DNA of 18,400 nucleotides from JAEUSE01 sp964648985. Lineage in GTDB: Bacteria; Patescibacteriota; Doudnabacteria; UBA920. The position numbers were made by a program, and so were the translations under genes. Every line of letters starts with the position of its first letter. The first letter of the stretch is position 1. Shown one piece after another: positions 5,364 to 12,770 of the stretch. The DNA lies in assembly GCA_964648985.1 (NCBI GenBank), contig CAZYMS010000025.1, positions 1 to 18,400 of the forward strand. Reading direction: 5' to 3'. The notes below the pieces were generated by a model. It saw only the letters and a list, made by a program, of their open reading frames with translations. It did no database searches and was not told the DNA's origin.

Positions 5364-8279
5364 ATGAAAAAATATGATCCAAAAGTAATTGAAAAGAAGT
5401 GGCAAAAGATTTGGCAGGAGCAACAGGTGTATAAGGCAGATTTGAATAGTTCAAAGCCAAAATATATTTCCATGAGCATGTTCAACTACCCGAGTGGCGC
5501 AGGCATACACATTGGACATGCCATGAACTATACCATTAGCGATGTGCTTGCTCGCTTTAAACGGCAGCAGGGTTTTGAAAGCTATCACCCCGTAGGTTGG
5601 GATAGTTTTGGACTGCCTGCAGAAAACTATGCCATTAAAGCCGGTGTGTCTCCTCAGGAGTCCATGGCGAAAATTATTCCAAACTACCACAAGCAGTACC
5701 AGGCTATGGGCTGGAGCAATGATTGGAGTAAAGAAATAGCCACACATACCCCCGAGTATTATAAATGGACGCAGTGGATTTTTTCGGAAATGTACCGTGC
5801 CGGTTTGGCGTACCAAGATACACGCTTGCAGTGGTGGTGCGACAAATGCCAAACAGTACTTGCCAACGAACAGGTTATAGATGGCAAGTGCTGGCGACAC
5901 GATTCATCTTCAGACCCAGAAGTTGTGCAGCGCGAAGTGAAACAGTGGTTCTTCAAAATTACCGATTATGCGGATGAATTGCTCGAAGCAACGGACGCGC
6001 TCGACTGGACTGAAACCGTAAAGACCGCGCAGAGGAATTGGATAGGAAAATCAACCGGGGCGTTGATTAAATTTCCAATTTCCAATTTCCAATTTCCAAT
6101 AGAAGTCTTTACCACACGACCCGATACCTTGTTTGGGGCAACGTTTTTAGTTTTGGCCCCTGAACATGAGTTAGTTTCAAAAATAGTTACAGATGAACAA
6201 AAATCTGAAGTTGAGAAGTATAGAAAAGAGATTGCAAAGAAGACAGAGCTAGAAAGACAAGCAGATAAAGAAAAGACCGGTGTATTTACCGGAGCTTATG
6301 CAATCAATCCAGCCAATGGAGAAAAAATTCCAGTATGGATAGCTGAGTACGTTCTTTCTGGCTATGGTACTGGGGCTATTATGGCAGTTCCTGCTCATGA
6401 TGAGCGTGATTTTGAATTTGCAAAAAAATATAACCTCAACATACAAGAAGTAGTTGCACCGCAGTTTGGAGAAGCATTGCCAGACATAGTAGATGTAGCT
6501 GGTCCAGTGGTAATTGGGTATGATCCACGCAGTCAGCGGTTTATGAGCCTTATAAACAAGAAAAACGGCATGCGGTGGTTTGCTGCGGGTGGCTTACGTG
6601 ACGGGGAGGCCTGGGAGCAGGCAGCGCTCAGAGAGCTAAAAGAAGAGGCAGGTTTTAGCAATGTAGAAAAACTTATTGCGCTGGGCGGGCCCAACTACTC
6701 ATACTTTTATAACCCAAATAAAAATAGCAACAGACGCTCGTTTAGTTATATGTTTTTAGCTATTATTAGCGAACAGGAAAAGCCAGACCAAGAGCAGGAA
6801 GAGCATGAGTCGTACGAGGTAGTGTGGTCAGATTTAGAGTCTATTCGAAGTGATCTCAAAAAAGAACCATCCGGTCGTGACCACTGGTTAGACGGTTTGG
6901 CGCGCGTAGAAAAAGCAGTTGAGGCATATCACAAAAATGAGTCGTATATACCTGCCCTTATTACAGATGAAGGAGTTTTATTTAACTCCGGAGCATATAC
7001 TGGTATGTCGTCGGCTGAAGCGCGTGAGAAAATTGTCGCGGATTTAACAGCGCAAGGTGTGGCAGTAGAAAAGGTAAACTATAAAATGCGCGACTGGAGC
7101 GTGAGTCGCCAGCGTTACTGGGGGGCACCTATACCTATCATCTATTGTGAAAAATGCGGGCCGCAGTTAGTGCCGGATGCAGACTTACCCGTAGTATTGC
7201 CGGTACTGAAGGATTTTAGTCCAAGTGGCGACGGCCGAAGCGCGCTTGCCCGGGCAGAGGAGTGGGTAAAAGTGAAGTGTCCACAGTGTGGCGGAGCTGC
7301 TGAGCGCGAAACAGATACACTCGATACCTATATTTGCAGCAGCTGGTATATGCTGCGCTACTTTGATCCTGCTAATAGTGAAAAGATTTTTGATAGCAAC
7401 GTTATAAACAAGTGGATGCCAATAGATTTCTACAATGGCGCGGATCATGCCACTGCCCACATGTTGTATGCACGGTTTGTTACCCGATTCTTTTTCAAAA
7501 AAGGATTAACAGAGCACCCTGAACCATTTAAGAAATTCTTATTCAATGGTAAGGTCACCGCTTCGGATGGGCAGATGTTTAGTAAGAGCAAGGGTAATGG
7601 CGTGGACCCCTTGGAAATTATTGAACAGGGTTATGGGGCTGATGCGCTCCGTACTTATCTCATGTTTGCGGCTCCGCTCGAGCTGTGGATTAAATGGGAC
7701 CCGCAAGGGGTACCAAGTGCATTGCGTTTTTTAAACCGTATATGGTCACTTGTGCATGAGTTCACAAAATCTGAACATTCCACTGTGGTAAACGAAAAGG
7801 TACTGCGGGCAGCCCATAAAACTATAAAAAAGGTAACCACAGATTTAGAAAATCAGAAATACAATACTGCTATTGCAAGCATGATGGAGTTAGTTAATAT
7901 CCTTTTTGCTGAGAAGAGCGAGCGTGGGTTTACAGGAACCGATTCTTGGAAATTCGTTTTAGATAGCCTGGTTCAGTTGGTTGCTCCCTTTGCTCCGCAT
8001 ATGGCGGATGAATTGTGGGAGGTGTTAGGCCATACTGATAGTGCCCAAAAGGATCATTGGCCACACTGGGACGAAACTTTTATCCAGGAAAGTGTGGCGA
8101 CTATTGTAGTTCAAATAAATGGAAAAATGCGTGGTCGGCTCGAATTACCTGTAGGTGTTTCCGAGGAAGGGGTGAAAGTGGCGGCCTTTGCGGATGAAAA
8201 AATAAAAACCGCTTTAGGCAATGCAGAAGTTAAACGTGCCATCTTTGTGCCGAATAAATTACTGAACTTGGTCGTATAA
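5364..8279 (+). CDS. leuS: Leucyl-tRNA synthetase with an inserted Nudix domain
   Basis: Cytosolic class I synthetase that attaches leucine to tRNA-Leu and edits mischarged tRNA. At 971 residues it is about 100 or more longer than usual bacterial LeuRS. Visible parts: HIGH (49-52) in SGAGIHIGH; a CxxC near 159-162 (CDKC) and a second Cys pair region (CEKC 595-598, CPQC 639-642); the editing domain with TTRPDTLFG (250-258) and AHDERD (344-349, conserved D346); then a Nudix domain (about 380-525); return to the editing domain at GVLFNSGAYTG (537-547); RDWSVSRQRYWG (576-587); a KMSKS loop written MFSKS (738-742); and the C-terminal INGKMRG domain. A heptamer array sits at 6071-6098 (residues about 237-245). 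It is the second gene of the HD-leuS operon and ends before a strong terminator. Confidence 0.97.
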   Translation: MKKYDPKVIEKKWQKIWQEQQVYKADLNSSKPKYISMSMFNYPSGAGIHIGHAMNYTISDVLARFKRQQGFESYHPVGWDSFGLPAENYAIKAGVSPQESMAKIIPNYHKQYQAMGWSNDWSKEIATHTPEYYKWTQWIFSEMYRAGLAYQDTRLQWWCDKCQTVLANEQVIDGKCWRHDSSSDPEVVQREVKQWFFKITDYADELLEATDALDWTETVKTAQRNWIGKSTGALIKFPISNFQFPIEVFTTRPDTLFGATFLVLAPEHELVSKIVTDEQKSEVEKYRKEIAKKTELERQADKEKTGVFTGAYAINPANGEKIPVWIAEYVLSGYGTGAIMAVPAHDERDFEFAKKYNLNIQEVVAPQFGEALPDIVDVAGPVVIGYDPRSQRFMSLINKKNGMRWFAAGGLRDGEAWEQAALRELKEEAGFSNVEKLIALGGPNYSYFYNPNKNSNRRSFSYMFLAIISEQEKPDQEQEEHESYEVVWSDLESIRSDLKKEPSGRDHWLDGLARVEKAVEAYHKNESYIPALITDEGVLFNSGAYTGMSSAEAREKIVADLTAQGVAVEKVNYKMRDWSVSRQRYWGAPIPIIYCEKCGPQLVPDADLPVVLPVLKDFSPSGDGRSALARAEEWVKVKCPQCGGAAERETDTLDTYICSSWYMLRYFDPANSEKIFDSNVINKWMPIDFYNGADHATAHMLYARFVTRFFFKKGLTEHPEPFKKFLFNGKVTASDGQMFSKSKGNGVDPLEIIEQGYGADALRTYLMFAAPLELWIKWDPQGVPSALRFLNRIWSLVHEFTKSEHSTVVNEKVLRAAHKTIKKVTTDLENQKYNTAIASMMELVNILFAEKSERGFTGTDSWKFVLDSLVQLVAPFAPHMADELWEVLGHTDSAQKDHWPHWDETFIQESVATIVVQINGKMRGRLELPVGVSEEGVKVAAFADEKIKTALGNAEVKRAIFVPNKLLNLVV
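6071..6098 (+). repeat. Heptanucleotide array (ATTTCCA)x4 inside leuS
   Basis: Four exact tandem copies of ATTTCCA encode KFPISNFQFPI just before the TTRPDT motif of the editing domain. The unit is free of stop codons in all three phases, as for the array in metG. The position is the linker between the catalytic core and the CP1 editing domain. Confidence 0.95.
6501..6938 (+). other. Nudix hydrolase domain embedded in LeuRS
   Basis: Residues about 380-525 of LeuRS. The Nudix box G-x5-E-x7-R-E-U-x-E-E-x-G-U is matched at every fixed position: G409, E415, R423, E424, L425, E427, E428, G430, F431. The box is preceded by strands (GPVVIGYDP, MRWFAAGG) and followed by strands and a helix (SYMFLAII, YEVVWSDLESI), as in complete Nudix hydrolases, which cleave nucleoside diphosphates linked to another group. 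It replaces the short loop that ordinary LeuRS has between the AHDERD segment and the GVLFNSG segment. The frame is continuous with no internal stop, so it is a fusion and not a neighbouring gene. Confidence 0.92.
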
Positions 8280-8282
8280 AAT

Positions 8283-8313
8283 ATGAAGCGGTAGTATGAT
8301 GAAGCGGTAGTAT
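8283..8313 (+). repeat. Tandem duplication of a terminator arm
   Basis: ATGAAGCGGTAGTAT occurs twice (8283-8297 and 8299-8313), separated by one base. The second copy is the left arm of the leuS terminator; either copy could pair with the single right arm at 8323-8336. Confidence 0.85.
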
Positions 8314-8338
8314 AAGGTAAGGTTATACTACCGCTTTT
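8302..8338 (+). terminator. Strong intrinsic terminator after leuS
   Basis: AAGCGGTAGTATAA (8302-8315) pairs perfectly with TTATACTACCGCTT (8323-8336) around GGTAAGG, and the stem runs into TTTT. It lies between convergent genes: its last base is two before the stop of the minus-strand gene. On the minus strand no T-tract follows, so it should act mainly for leuS. Confidence 0.85.
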
Positions 8339-8339
8339 G

Positions 8340-8717
8340 TTATGCAGCCTCAGCTGCGATTCCAACGTACGTTTTGGGTGTGTACCATGCGAACCGGTTT
8401 TCACCGCGTCCTCCTGTGAGCAGCGAGCCTGCTTCGTCAAACTTTATAGCAAAGTTTGTTCGAAGCAGTTCCATCACTGCCTGAATTTGAATATCCCTCG
8501 ATTGTCGGATATCGTTTTTTGTTTGTACTGGCTCCTGCGTGTAAGCCAGCGCAAGTTCAGTAAGAAGAAGGTTTAGCTTCTCGGCTGGCGGGCCTAATGC
8601 GCCCAGCCTTATTCTAAACTTCTCAAGAACAACTGAGCTTGCTCCTTGCGCCTTAAGACAGATTTCTTCTAATTGCTGTCCTAAGCTGGTTGTGGATCGT
8701 AGGTCTGTGGTCACCAT
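8340..8717 (-). CDS. Hypothetical protein, 125 aa, with a strong Shine-Dalgarno
   Basis: This is the only convincing minus-strand gene here. I start it at 8717 (MVTTDLRST...) because an almost complete anti-SD complement ends eight bases before that ATG; in-frame ATGs farther upstream (8741, 8723) ignore or overlap that site. The protein looks mostly helical (LEEICLKAQGASSVVLEKF, LNLLLTELALAYT, IQAVMELLRTNF) and ends in an Arg/Tyr-rich tail (ENRFAWYTPKTY) and a small Ala-rich end. It has no signal peptide or membrane segment. I recognise no family. It is convergent with leuS and divergent from the MFS gene. The strong ribosome site, unlike every neighbour, suggests a different expression mode or origin. 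Confidence 0.7.
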   Translation of the reverse strand: MVTTDLRSTTSLGQQLEEICLKAQGASSVVLEKFRIRLGALGPPAEKLNLLLTELALAYTQEPVQTKNDIRQSRDIQIQAVMELLRTNFAIKFDEAGSLLTGGRGENRFAWYTPKTYVGIAAEAA

Positions 8718-8721
8718 ATGC

Positions 8722-8733
8722 ATCACCTCCTTT
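8722..8733 (-). promoter_or_regulatory. Near-perfect Shine-Dalgarno (AAAGGAGGTGAT)
   Basis: Read on the minus strand, 12 bases match the complement of the typical bacterial 16S 3' end (GGATCACCTCCTTT). The AGGAGG core lies eight bases before ATG 8717. No other gene in the window has more than a trace of such a site, so it decides this start. Confidence 0.85.
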
Positions 8734-8784
8734 TGTGACATAGGATGAAACTGTTACTATTACCATGACCTACTTCGCTGGCCA

Positions 8785-8790
8785 TGTCAA
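8785..8790 (-). promoter_or_regulatory. Consensus -35 (TTGACA) for the minus-strand gene, -10 unclear
   Basis: TTGACA is read on the minus strand about 70 bases upstream of the 8717 start. No good -10 is visible at 16-18 bases, so this is a weak call. Confidence 0.25.
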
Positions 8791-8812
8791 ATAAATTGGA
8801 ATAAAAGAAACC

Positions 8813-8821
8813 TGGTATACT
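8813..8821 (+). promoter_or_regulatory. Extended -10 promoter (TGGTATACT) for the MFS gene
   Basis: TGG followed by TATACT (8816-8821) forms an extended -10. A TTGGAA lies upstream, but only 14 bases away. The predicted start near 8828 gives a leader of about 75 bases that contains the degenerate heptamer array at 8868-8896. Confidence 0.5.
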
Positions 8822-8867
8822 TAAATAACAGATATTTTTATTTTTGGCTAACCCTAAAATACTCTGA

Positions 8868-8896
8868 ATTACGCAATTTGTAATTCTTGATTCTAC
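8868..8896 (+). repeat. Degenerate heptamer array (ATTNNNN) before the MFS gene
   Basis: ATTACGCA, ATTTGTA, ATTCTTG and ATTCTAC follow each other with a period of seven (one unit of eight), ending six bases before the ATG. It looks like a decayed member of the same class as the exact arrays in metG and leuS. The periodicity could be chance in AT-rich DNA. Confidence 0.5.
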
Positions 8897-8902
8897 GTTT
8901 TC

Positions 8903-10051
8903 ATGACTTTAAAACTCCGGCTCCCACATTATTTTCTATTCCATTTAAATGCTGAGGTTAAAGAGCTGTATGTTGCTGCCGGAATAGCAGACGTAGCTCT
9001 GTCGGCCATGTTAGTATTTGAACCCATTTATCTGTATCAGGCTATTGGACTTACAGTCCCGATGGTTCTTATTTTTTTCGCTGCAGTATACGCATGGTAT
9101 GCATTGCTTATACCATTCGGGGGGAAGTTCACTGCCGCGTTTGGCTATAAACGGGCGATGGCTTTGAGTATATTCTTCCAATTGGGATATTGGGCATGCC
9201 TTTTCTTTGCGGCAACTAGTCCCTTGCTTTTGTGGGTCGCCCCTCTGTTGTACGCCATAGAAAAATCTTTATATTGGCCGGCCTTCCATGGAATTGTGGC
9301 ACGCTTTGCAAATCAGGGGCAGGTGGGCAGAGAATTTAGCATGCTTACGGCTATAATTCAAGCCGCACAAATCATTGGACCGTTTCTTGGCGGTGTACTG
9401 GCGCAAGTTAGTGGAAGTCAAAATTTACTTATAGCTGCCAGTGCGATTTATGTTATAGCGCTTATCCCATTACTCATACATAAAGAGGGGTACCAAGAAA
9501 GGCCGTACTCGTTCCGCGATACATGGAACTTGTATAGCACGCACCTGAAAAAGAGTATTGGTTATTGGGGATTTGGCGAGGAGCTGTTGGCTCTAACTAT
9601 ATGGCCTATTTTTATATTCATAGCCCTTGCGGGGTACCAGGAAGCGGGAATTGTTATTACCATTGCTTCCGCGCTCTCCGCTGGCATCTCGTTGTATCTT
9701 GGTAAGCTTACAGATGGCGCTGCGAAAATGCCTATGCTTAAATTGGGCGCTATTGCAACTGCACTGGGGTGGTTCGTAAGGCCCTTGCTTCCGGGCGCGG
9801 GAGGAAGTTTGGCAGCAGATACCACAGCGAGAGTGGGCAAGAATGTATATTTTATTCCACTTTCCACCGTTACGTATGAGCGCGCCGAAGCTACTGATAT
9901 TATCCCGTATATAGTGTTTTTTGAGCAGAGTTTGGCCTTGGGTAAATTGCTCACGGCACTTGTTGCAGCACTCCTATTTGCCGTCACGGGCAGTTTTCCG
10001 CTATTGTTTGTACTAGCAGGATTTATGAGTCTTTTGTATATTCTTCTGTAA
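8903..10051 (+). CDS. Major facilitator superfamily (MFS) permease
   Basis: The 382 residues form a polytopic membrane protein with about ten to twelve hydrophobic segments. The loop after the second membrane segment, GGKFTAAFGYKRAMALS, is the MFS motif A-like signature (G...D/..GyRR type). An internal IGPFLGGVLAQVSG is the motif C-like segment found in drug and metabolite exporters. It is somewhat short for MFS (usually 400 or more), with a very short C-terminal tail. The substrate cannot be read from the sequence. The ATG at 8903 puts 30-35 soluble residues before the first helix. A 103-base gap with hairpins separates it from glyA. Confidence 0.8.
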   Translation: MTLKLRLPHYFLFHLNAEVKELYVAAGIADVALSAMLVFEPIYLYQAIGLTVPMVLIFFAAVYAWYALLIPFGGKFTAAFGYKRAMALSIFFQLGYWACLFFAATSPLLLWVAPLLYAIEKSLYWPAFHGIVARFANQGQVGREFSMLTAIIQAAQIIGPFLGGVLAQVSGSQNLLIAASAIYVIALIPLLIHKEGYQERPYSFRDTWNLYSTHLKKSIGYWGFGEELLALTIWPIFIFIALAGYQEAGIVITIASALSAGISLYLGKLTDGAAKMPMLKLGAIATALGWFVRPLLPGAGGSLAADTTARVGKNVYFIPLSTVTYERAEATDIIPYIVFFEQSLALGKLLTALVAALLFAVTGSFPLLFVLAGFMSLLYILL

Positions 10052-10085
10052 TTATAGTGCAATGCGAATTTCTTCACTTTTTCTA

Positions 10086-10126
10086 AAACTAAGGGGTTTC
10101 GTAAGCTAAGCAACTCCGCTTAGTTT
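10086..10126 (+). other. Alternative hairpins between the MFS gene and glyA
   Basis: AAACTAAG (10086-10093) and AAGCTAAGC (10103-10111) can each pair with the same strand at 10118-10126 (GCTTAGTTT). The local hairpin has nine pairs with a six-base loop but no clean T-tract after it. It could be a weak terminator for the MFS gene or a switchable leader for glyA. Confidence 0.35.
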
Positions 10127-10154
10127 GATCTTATTGTTATTAAAACCCTCATTT

Positions 10155-11486
10155 ATGAATATATCATTTATAAAAAAAGAAGATTCAGAGTTGGCGAATC
10201 TAATAGAGCTGGAGAACCAGCGCCAAAAAGAAGGACTTGAGCTGATACCGTCCGAAAACTACACTTCAGCCGCGGTGATGGAGGCCATGGGGAGTGTGCT
10301 TACGAATAAATATTCCGAGGGCTATGCGGGCAAGCGTTATTATGGGGGCAATGAATTTATTGATGGAGTTGAGCGGTTGGCTATTAGTCGCGCAAAAGAA
10401 TTATTTCATGTACCTCACGCAAATGTCCAAGCGTACTCTGGGAGCCCTGCGAATCTTGCCGTGTATCTCGCTGCCTGCAACCCTGGCGATGTAATTATGG
10501 GTCTCAATCTTCCTGATGGAGGGCACCTTACCCATGGGTGGAAAGTATCTGCGACAGCTATCTATTATAAGAGTGTTCCATACCATGTTACCGAAGAAGG
10601 CCGGATTGACTTTGATGAAGTACAGCGCTTGGCTGAAGAGTATAAGCCTAAGTTGATATGGGCTGGTGCCACAGCATACGCATATGTGTATGACTATGAA
10701 AAGTTTGCGAACATCGCTGAAAGTGTAGGTGCATACTTTGCGGCAGACATCGCTCATGTGGCCGGGCTTATAGCAGCGGGTGTACATCCAGACCCTGTTC
10801 CTCATGCTCATATAGTTACATCGACTACACACAAAACTCTCCGTGGCCCACGTGGGGGAATTATTATGGTGACTGAAAAGGGCTTGGCTAAAGATGCAGA
10901 GCTTGGAGATAAAATAGACAAAGCTATATTTCCAGGTCTGCAAGGGGGTCCGCACGATCACCAAACAGCAGCGATTGCGGTTGCGCTTAAAGAAGCTGCT
11001 ACTTCTGATTTTAAAGAATATGGTAACCAAGTTGTAAAAAACGCAAAGGCCCTCGCTACAGGCTTATTGTCCCGAGGTATAAAGTTAGTTGGCAATGGTA
11101 CAGAGAACCATTTATTGCTTATGGATTGTATTCCACAACTGGGTTCTGGCGGCGGTGTCTTTGCTCAAGAGGCTCTGGAAGCAGCAGGTATGACTGCAAA
11201 TAAAAATACCATTCCCAAAGATCCTTCGTCCCCATTCTATCCAAGTGGGCTCCGTTTGGGTACGCCCGCAATAACTACTCGTGGTATGAAAGAGTATGAA
11301 ATGAAAAAAATTGCTGAGTGGATTGCGGAGGTTGTGGAAATAATCAAAGATGAGCGTTTACCTGAGGCAAAGGAGCAACGACAAGCTTATATCGCAGAAT
11401 TTAAAAAGCGCGTGCAGGACGACGCACGCATAAAAGTGATTCGCAATCTGGTAAAAGACCTTTGTGCGCAGTTTCCTATTTCTTAG
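10155..11486 (+). CDS. glyA: Serine hydroxymethyltransferase
   Basis: PLP enzyme that converts serine and tetrahydrofolate to glycine and methylene-tetrahydrofolate, the main one-carbon source; it works as a cytosolic dimer or tetramer. The 443 residues include LIPSENYTS (30-38), NKYSEGYAGKRYYGG (51-65), DIAHVAGLIAAG (198-209), the PLP lysine K227 in TSTTHKTLRGPRGG, and the C-terminal GLRLGTPAITTRGM. I chose ATG 10155 (MNISFIKKED) over an in-frame TTG at 10125, since it matches the family N-terminus. There is no Shine-Dalgarno sequence. GGNEFID replaces the commoner GGCEFVD. A small hypothetical gene follows after 15 bases. Confidence 0.97.
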   Translation: MNISFIKKEDSELANLIELENQRQKEGLELIPSENYTSAAVMEAMGSVLTNKYSEGYAGKRYYGGNEFIDGVERLAISRAKELFHVPHANVQAYSGSPANLAVYLAACNPGDVIMGLNLPDGGHLTHGWKVSATAIYYKSVPYHVTEEGRIDFDEVQRLAEEYKPKLIWAGATAYAYVYDYEKFANIAESVGAYFAADIAHVAGLIAAGVHPDPVPHAHIVTSTTHKTLRGPRGGIIMVTEKGLAKDAELGDKIDKAIFPGLQGGPHDHQTAAIAVALKEAATSDFKEYGNQVVKNAKALATGLLSRGIKLVGNGTENHLLLMDCIPQLGSGGGVFAQEALEAAGMTANKNTIPKDPSSPFYPSGLRLGTPAITTRGMKEYEMKKIAEWIAEVVEIIKDERLPEAKEQRQAYIAEFKKRVQDDARIKVIRNLVKDLCAQFPIS

Positions 11487-11501
11487 CATTACATAGTATT
11501 T

Positions 11502-11882
11502 ATGATCAAAGAAACTACCATTCCCTTTATTGAAATCAAGTCACAAGAAGAGTACAGAGAACTTGTTGCAAAGTTTTCTTGGTTAGTAGATTTTGATTTA
11601 CAAGAAGCAGAACGACGAACTGCGAATAATGATATAAATGGATTGGCCGGTATATTGCCTCGGATTGCTCTAAACGTACTCGCGATACGGAATTTCAGAG
11701 AAGGTTTTATAGATGCATTTCCGCATCGGTCTAACATACAGCGCGATTTGTACAACAACCAAGATCATTTTGAAGGTCGTATTTATAAATTGGTAGATCA
11801 AATTGAGAGCTCTCCCCATAAAGATAAATATCAATATAAATGGAAGGAGCTCCTAGGCGGTCTTGGTGTAGATATAAAATAA
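11502..11882 (+). CDS. Hypothetical protein, 126 aa
   Basis: The 126 residues are charged and mostly helical, without signal peptide or membrane segment (ETTIPFIEIKSQEEYRELV at the start; a Lys-rich SSPHKDKYQYKWKELLGG near the end). I recognise no family. It lies 15 bases after glyA on the same strand and probably shares its transcript. Minus-strand open frames overlap it, but this frame has the better start, context and composition. A 76-base gap then precedes uppP. Confidence 0.6.
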   Translation: MIKETTIPFIEIKSQEEYRELVAKFSWLVDFDLQEAERRTANNDINGLAGILPRIALNVLAIRNFREGFIDAFPHRSNIQRDLYNNQDHFEGRIYKLVDQIESSPHKDKYQYKWKELLGGLGVDIK

Positions 11883-11943
11883 TTACTACTATTATCAAAC
11901 TACTTGGCAGTGCCATACGCGCTATATGACAGTAAGATAATTA

Positions 11944-11949
11944 TAGAAT
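11944..11949 (+). promoter_or_regulatory. Possible -10 (TAGAAT) for uppP
   Basis: TAGAAT ends nine bases before the ATG at 11959, predicting a leader of only two or three bases. A TTGGCA at 11904-11909 is too far to be its -35. Weak evidence. Confidence 0.3.
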
Positions 11950-11958
11950 AGTGAGAAT

Positions 11959-12762
11959 ATGTTTGAAGCATTTATTTTAGGCCTGGTTCAGGGTTTGGGT
12001 GAATTTCTCCCTATCTCAAGTTCTGCGCACTTAATCATTACGCCCTGGCTGTTTAAGTGGCAGGATCCGGGGTTGGGTTTTGATGTGGCGCTGCACTGGG
12101 GGACCTTACTTGCAGTTGTTGTCTACTTTAGAAACGATATATGGCTATTGGCAAAAGGATTCGCACACTCTTTGTTTAAGTCAAAACGCAATTTTCAGAA
12201 TAACGTGTACCAGAAACTTTCGTGGCTTATTATTCTCGCAAGTATCCCCGCGGCTCTTATTGGTAAACTTCTGGAAGATCAGGCAGACGAGGCGCTGAGG
12301 AATCCATTGCTTATTGCATTTACCATGCTAGGGTTCGGTATTATTCTTGCTCTTGCAGATAGGTTTGGAAAAAAACTAAAAAATTTAGACCACATAAAAC
12401 CTTTGCACGCATTACTTATTGGATGTAGTCAGGCGCTTGCGCTCATTCCAGGGGTGTCACGCAGCGGAAGTACTATGACAACTGGCCTTGCGCTTGGGTT
12501 CAAGCGAGCAGATGCTGCGCGTTTTAGCTTTCTCATGGCTATACCTATTACGTTCGGCGCGGGGCTACTAAAAATAAAAGACTTCCATAGTGGTGTAACT
12601 ACACCCGAGCTAGCCATCGGATTTATAACTGCTGCAATTGTGGGGTTCCTTTCCATTCGTTTCCTGCTTAGACTGCTTACAAAGAGAGATTTTACCATCT
12701 TTGTGTGGTATAGAATCGCGTTTGCGGTGCTGGTTTTAATAGTCTATTTTGCTCGTCGGTAA
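11959..12762 (+). CDS. uppP: Undecaprenyl-diphosphatase, BacA type
   Basis: Integral membrane phosphatase that converts undecaprenyl diphosphate to undecaprenyl phosphate, recycling the lipid carrier for peptidoglycan and surface polysaccharides. The 267 residues fit the family. Both signature regions are intact: GEFLPISSSAHL (14-25, catalytic Glu and His) and IPGVSRSGST (163-172). About eight hydrophobic segments are seen. The ATG 11959 gives the standard N-terminus (MFEAFILGLVQGLGEF). A PAP2 phosphatase begins eight bases after the stop, so the two form a unit with overlapping biochemical roles. Bacitracin resistance is the classical phenotype of this family when overproduced. Confidence 0.97.
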   Translation: MFEAFILGLVQGLGEFLPISSSAHLIITPWLFKWQDPGLGFDVALHWGTLLAVVVYFRNDIWLLAKGFAHSLFKSKRNFQNNVYQKLSWLIILASIPAALIGKLLEDQADEALRNPLLIAFTMLGFGIILALADRFGKKLKNLDHIKPLHALLIGCSQALALIPGVSRSGSTMTTGLALGFKRADAARFSFLMAIPITFGAGLLKIKDFHSGVTTPELAIGFITAAIVGFLSIRFLLRLLTKRDFTIFVWYRIAFAVLVLIVYFARR

Positions 12763-12770
12763 ATGACGCT

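Noticed and set aside
5364..8279. leuS plus a separate Nudix gene joined by an error
   Set aside because: The frame is continuous through both borders and the editing domain resumes at the expected residue, so a true insertion is more likely.
10083..10096. preQ1-like AAACTAAGG near the glyA leader
   Set aside because: The upstream hairpin and loop sequence needed for a preQ1-I riboswitch are absent.
9562..10113. 183-residue minus-strand open frame inside the MFS gene
   Set aside because: It is antisense to a clear membrane protein, with no start signals or recognisable domain.
10125..10154. TTG start for glyA ten codons upstream
   Set aside because: It would translate leader hairpin sequence; ATG 10155 gives the normal N-terminus.
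10401..11030. 209-residue open frame on the minus strand inside glyA
   Set aside because: It is the shadow of a well-supported glyA; its composition is Cys/His/Tyr-rich and unlike a real protein.
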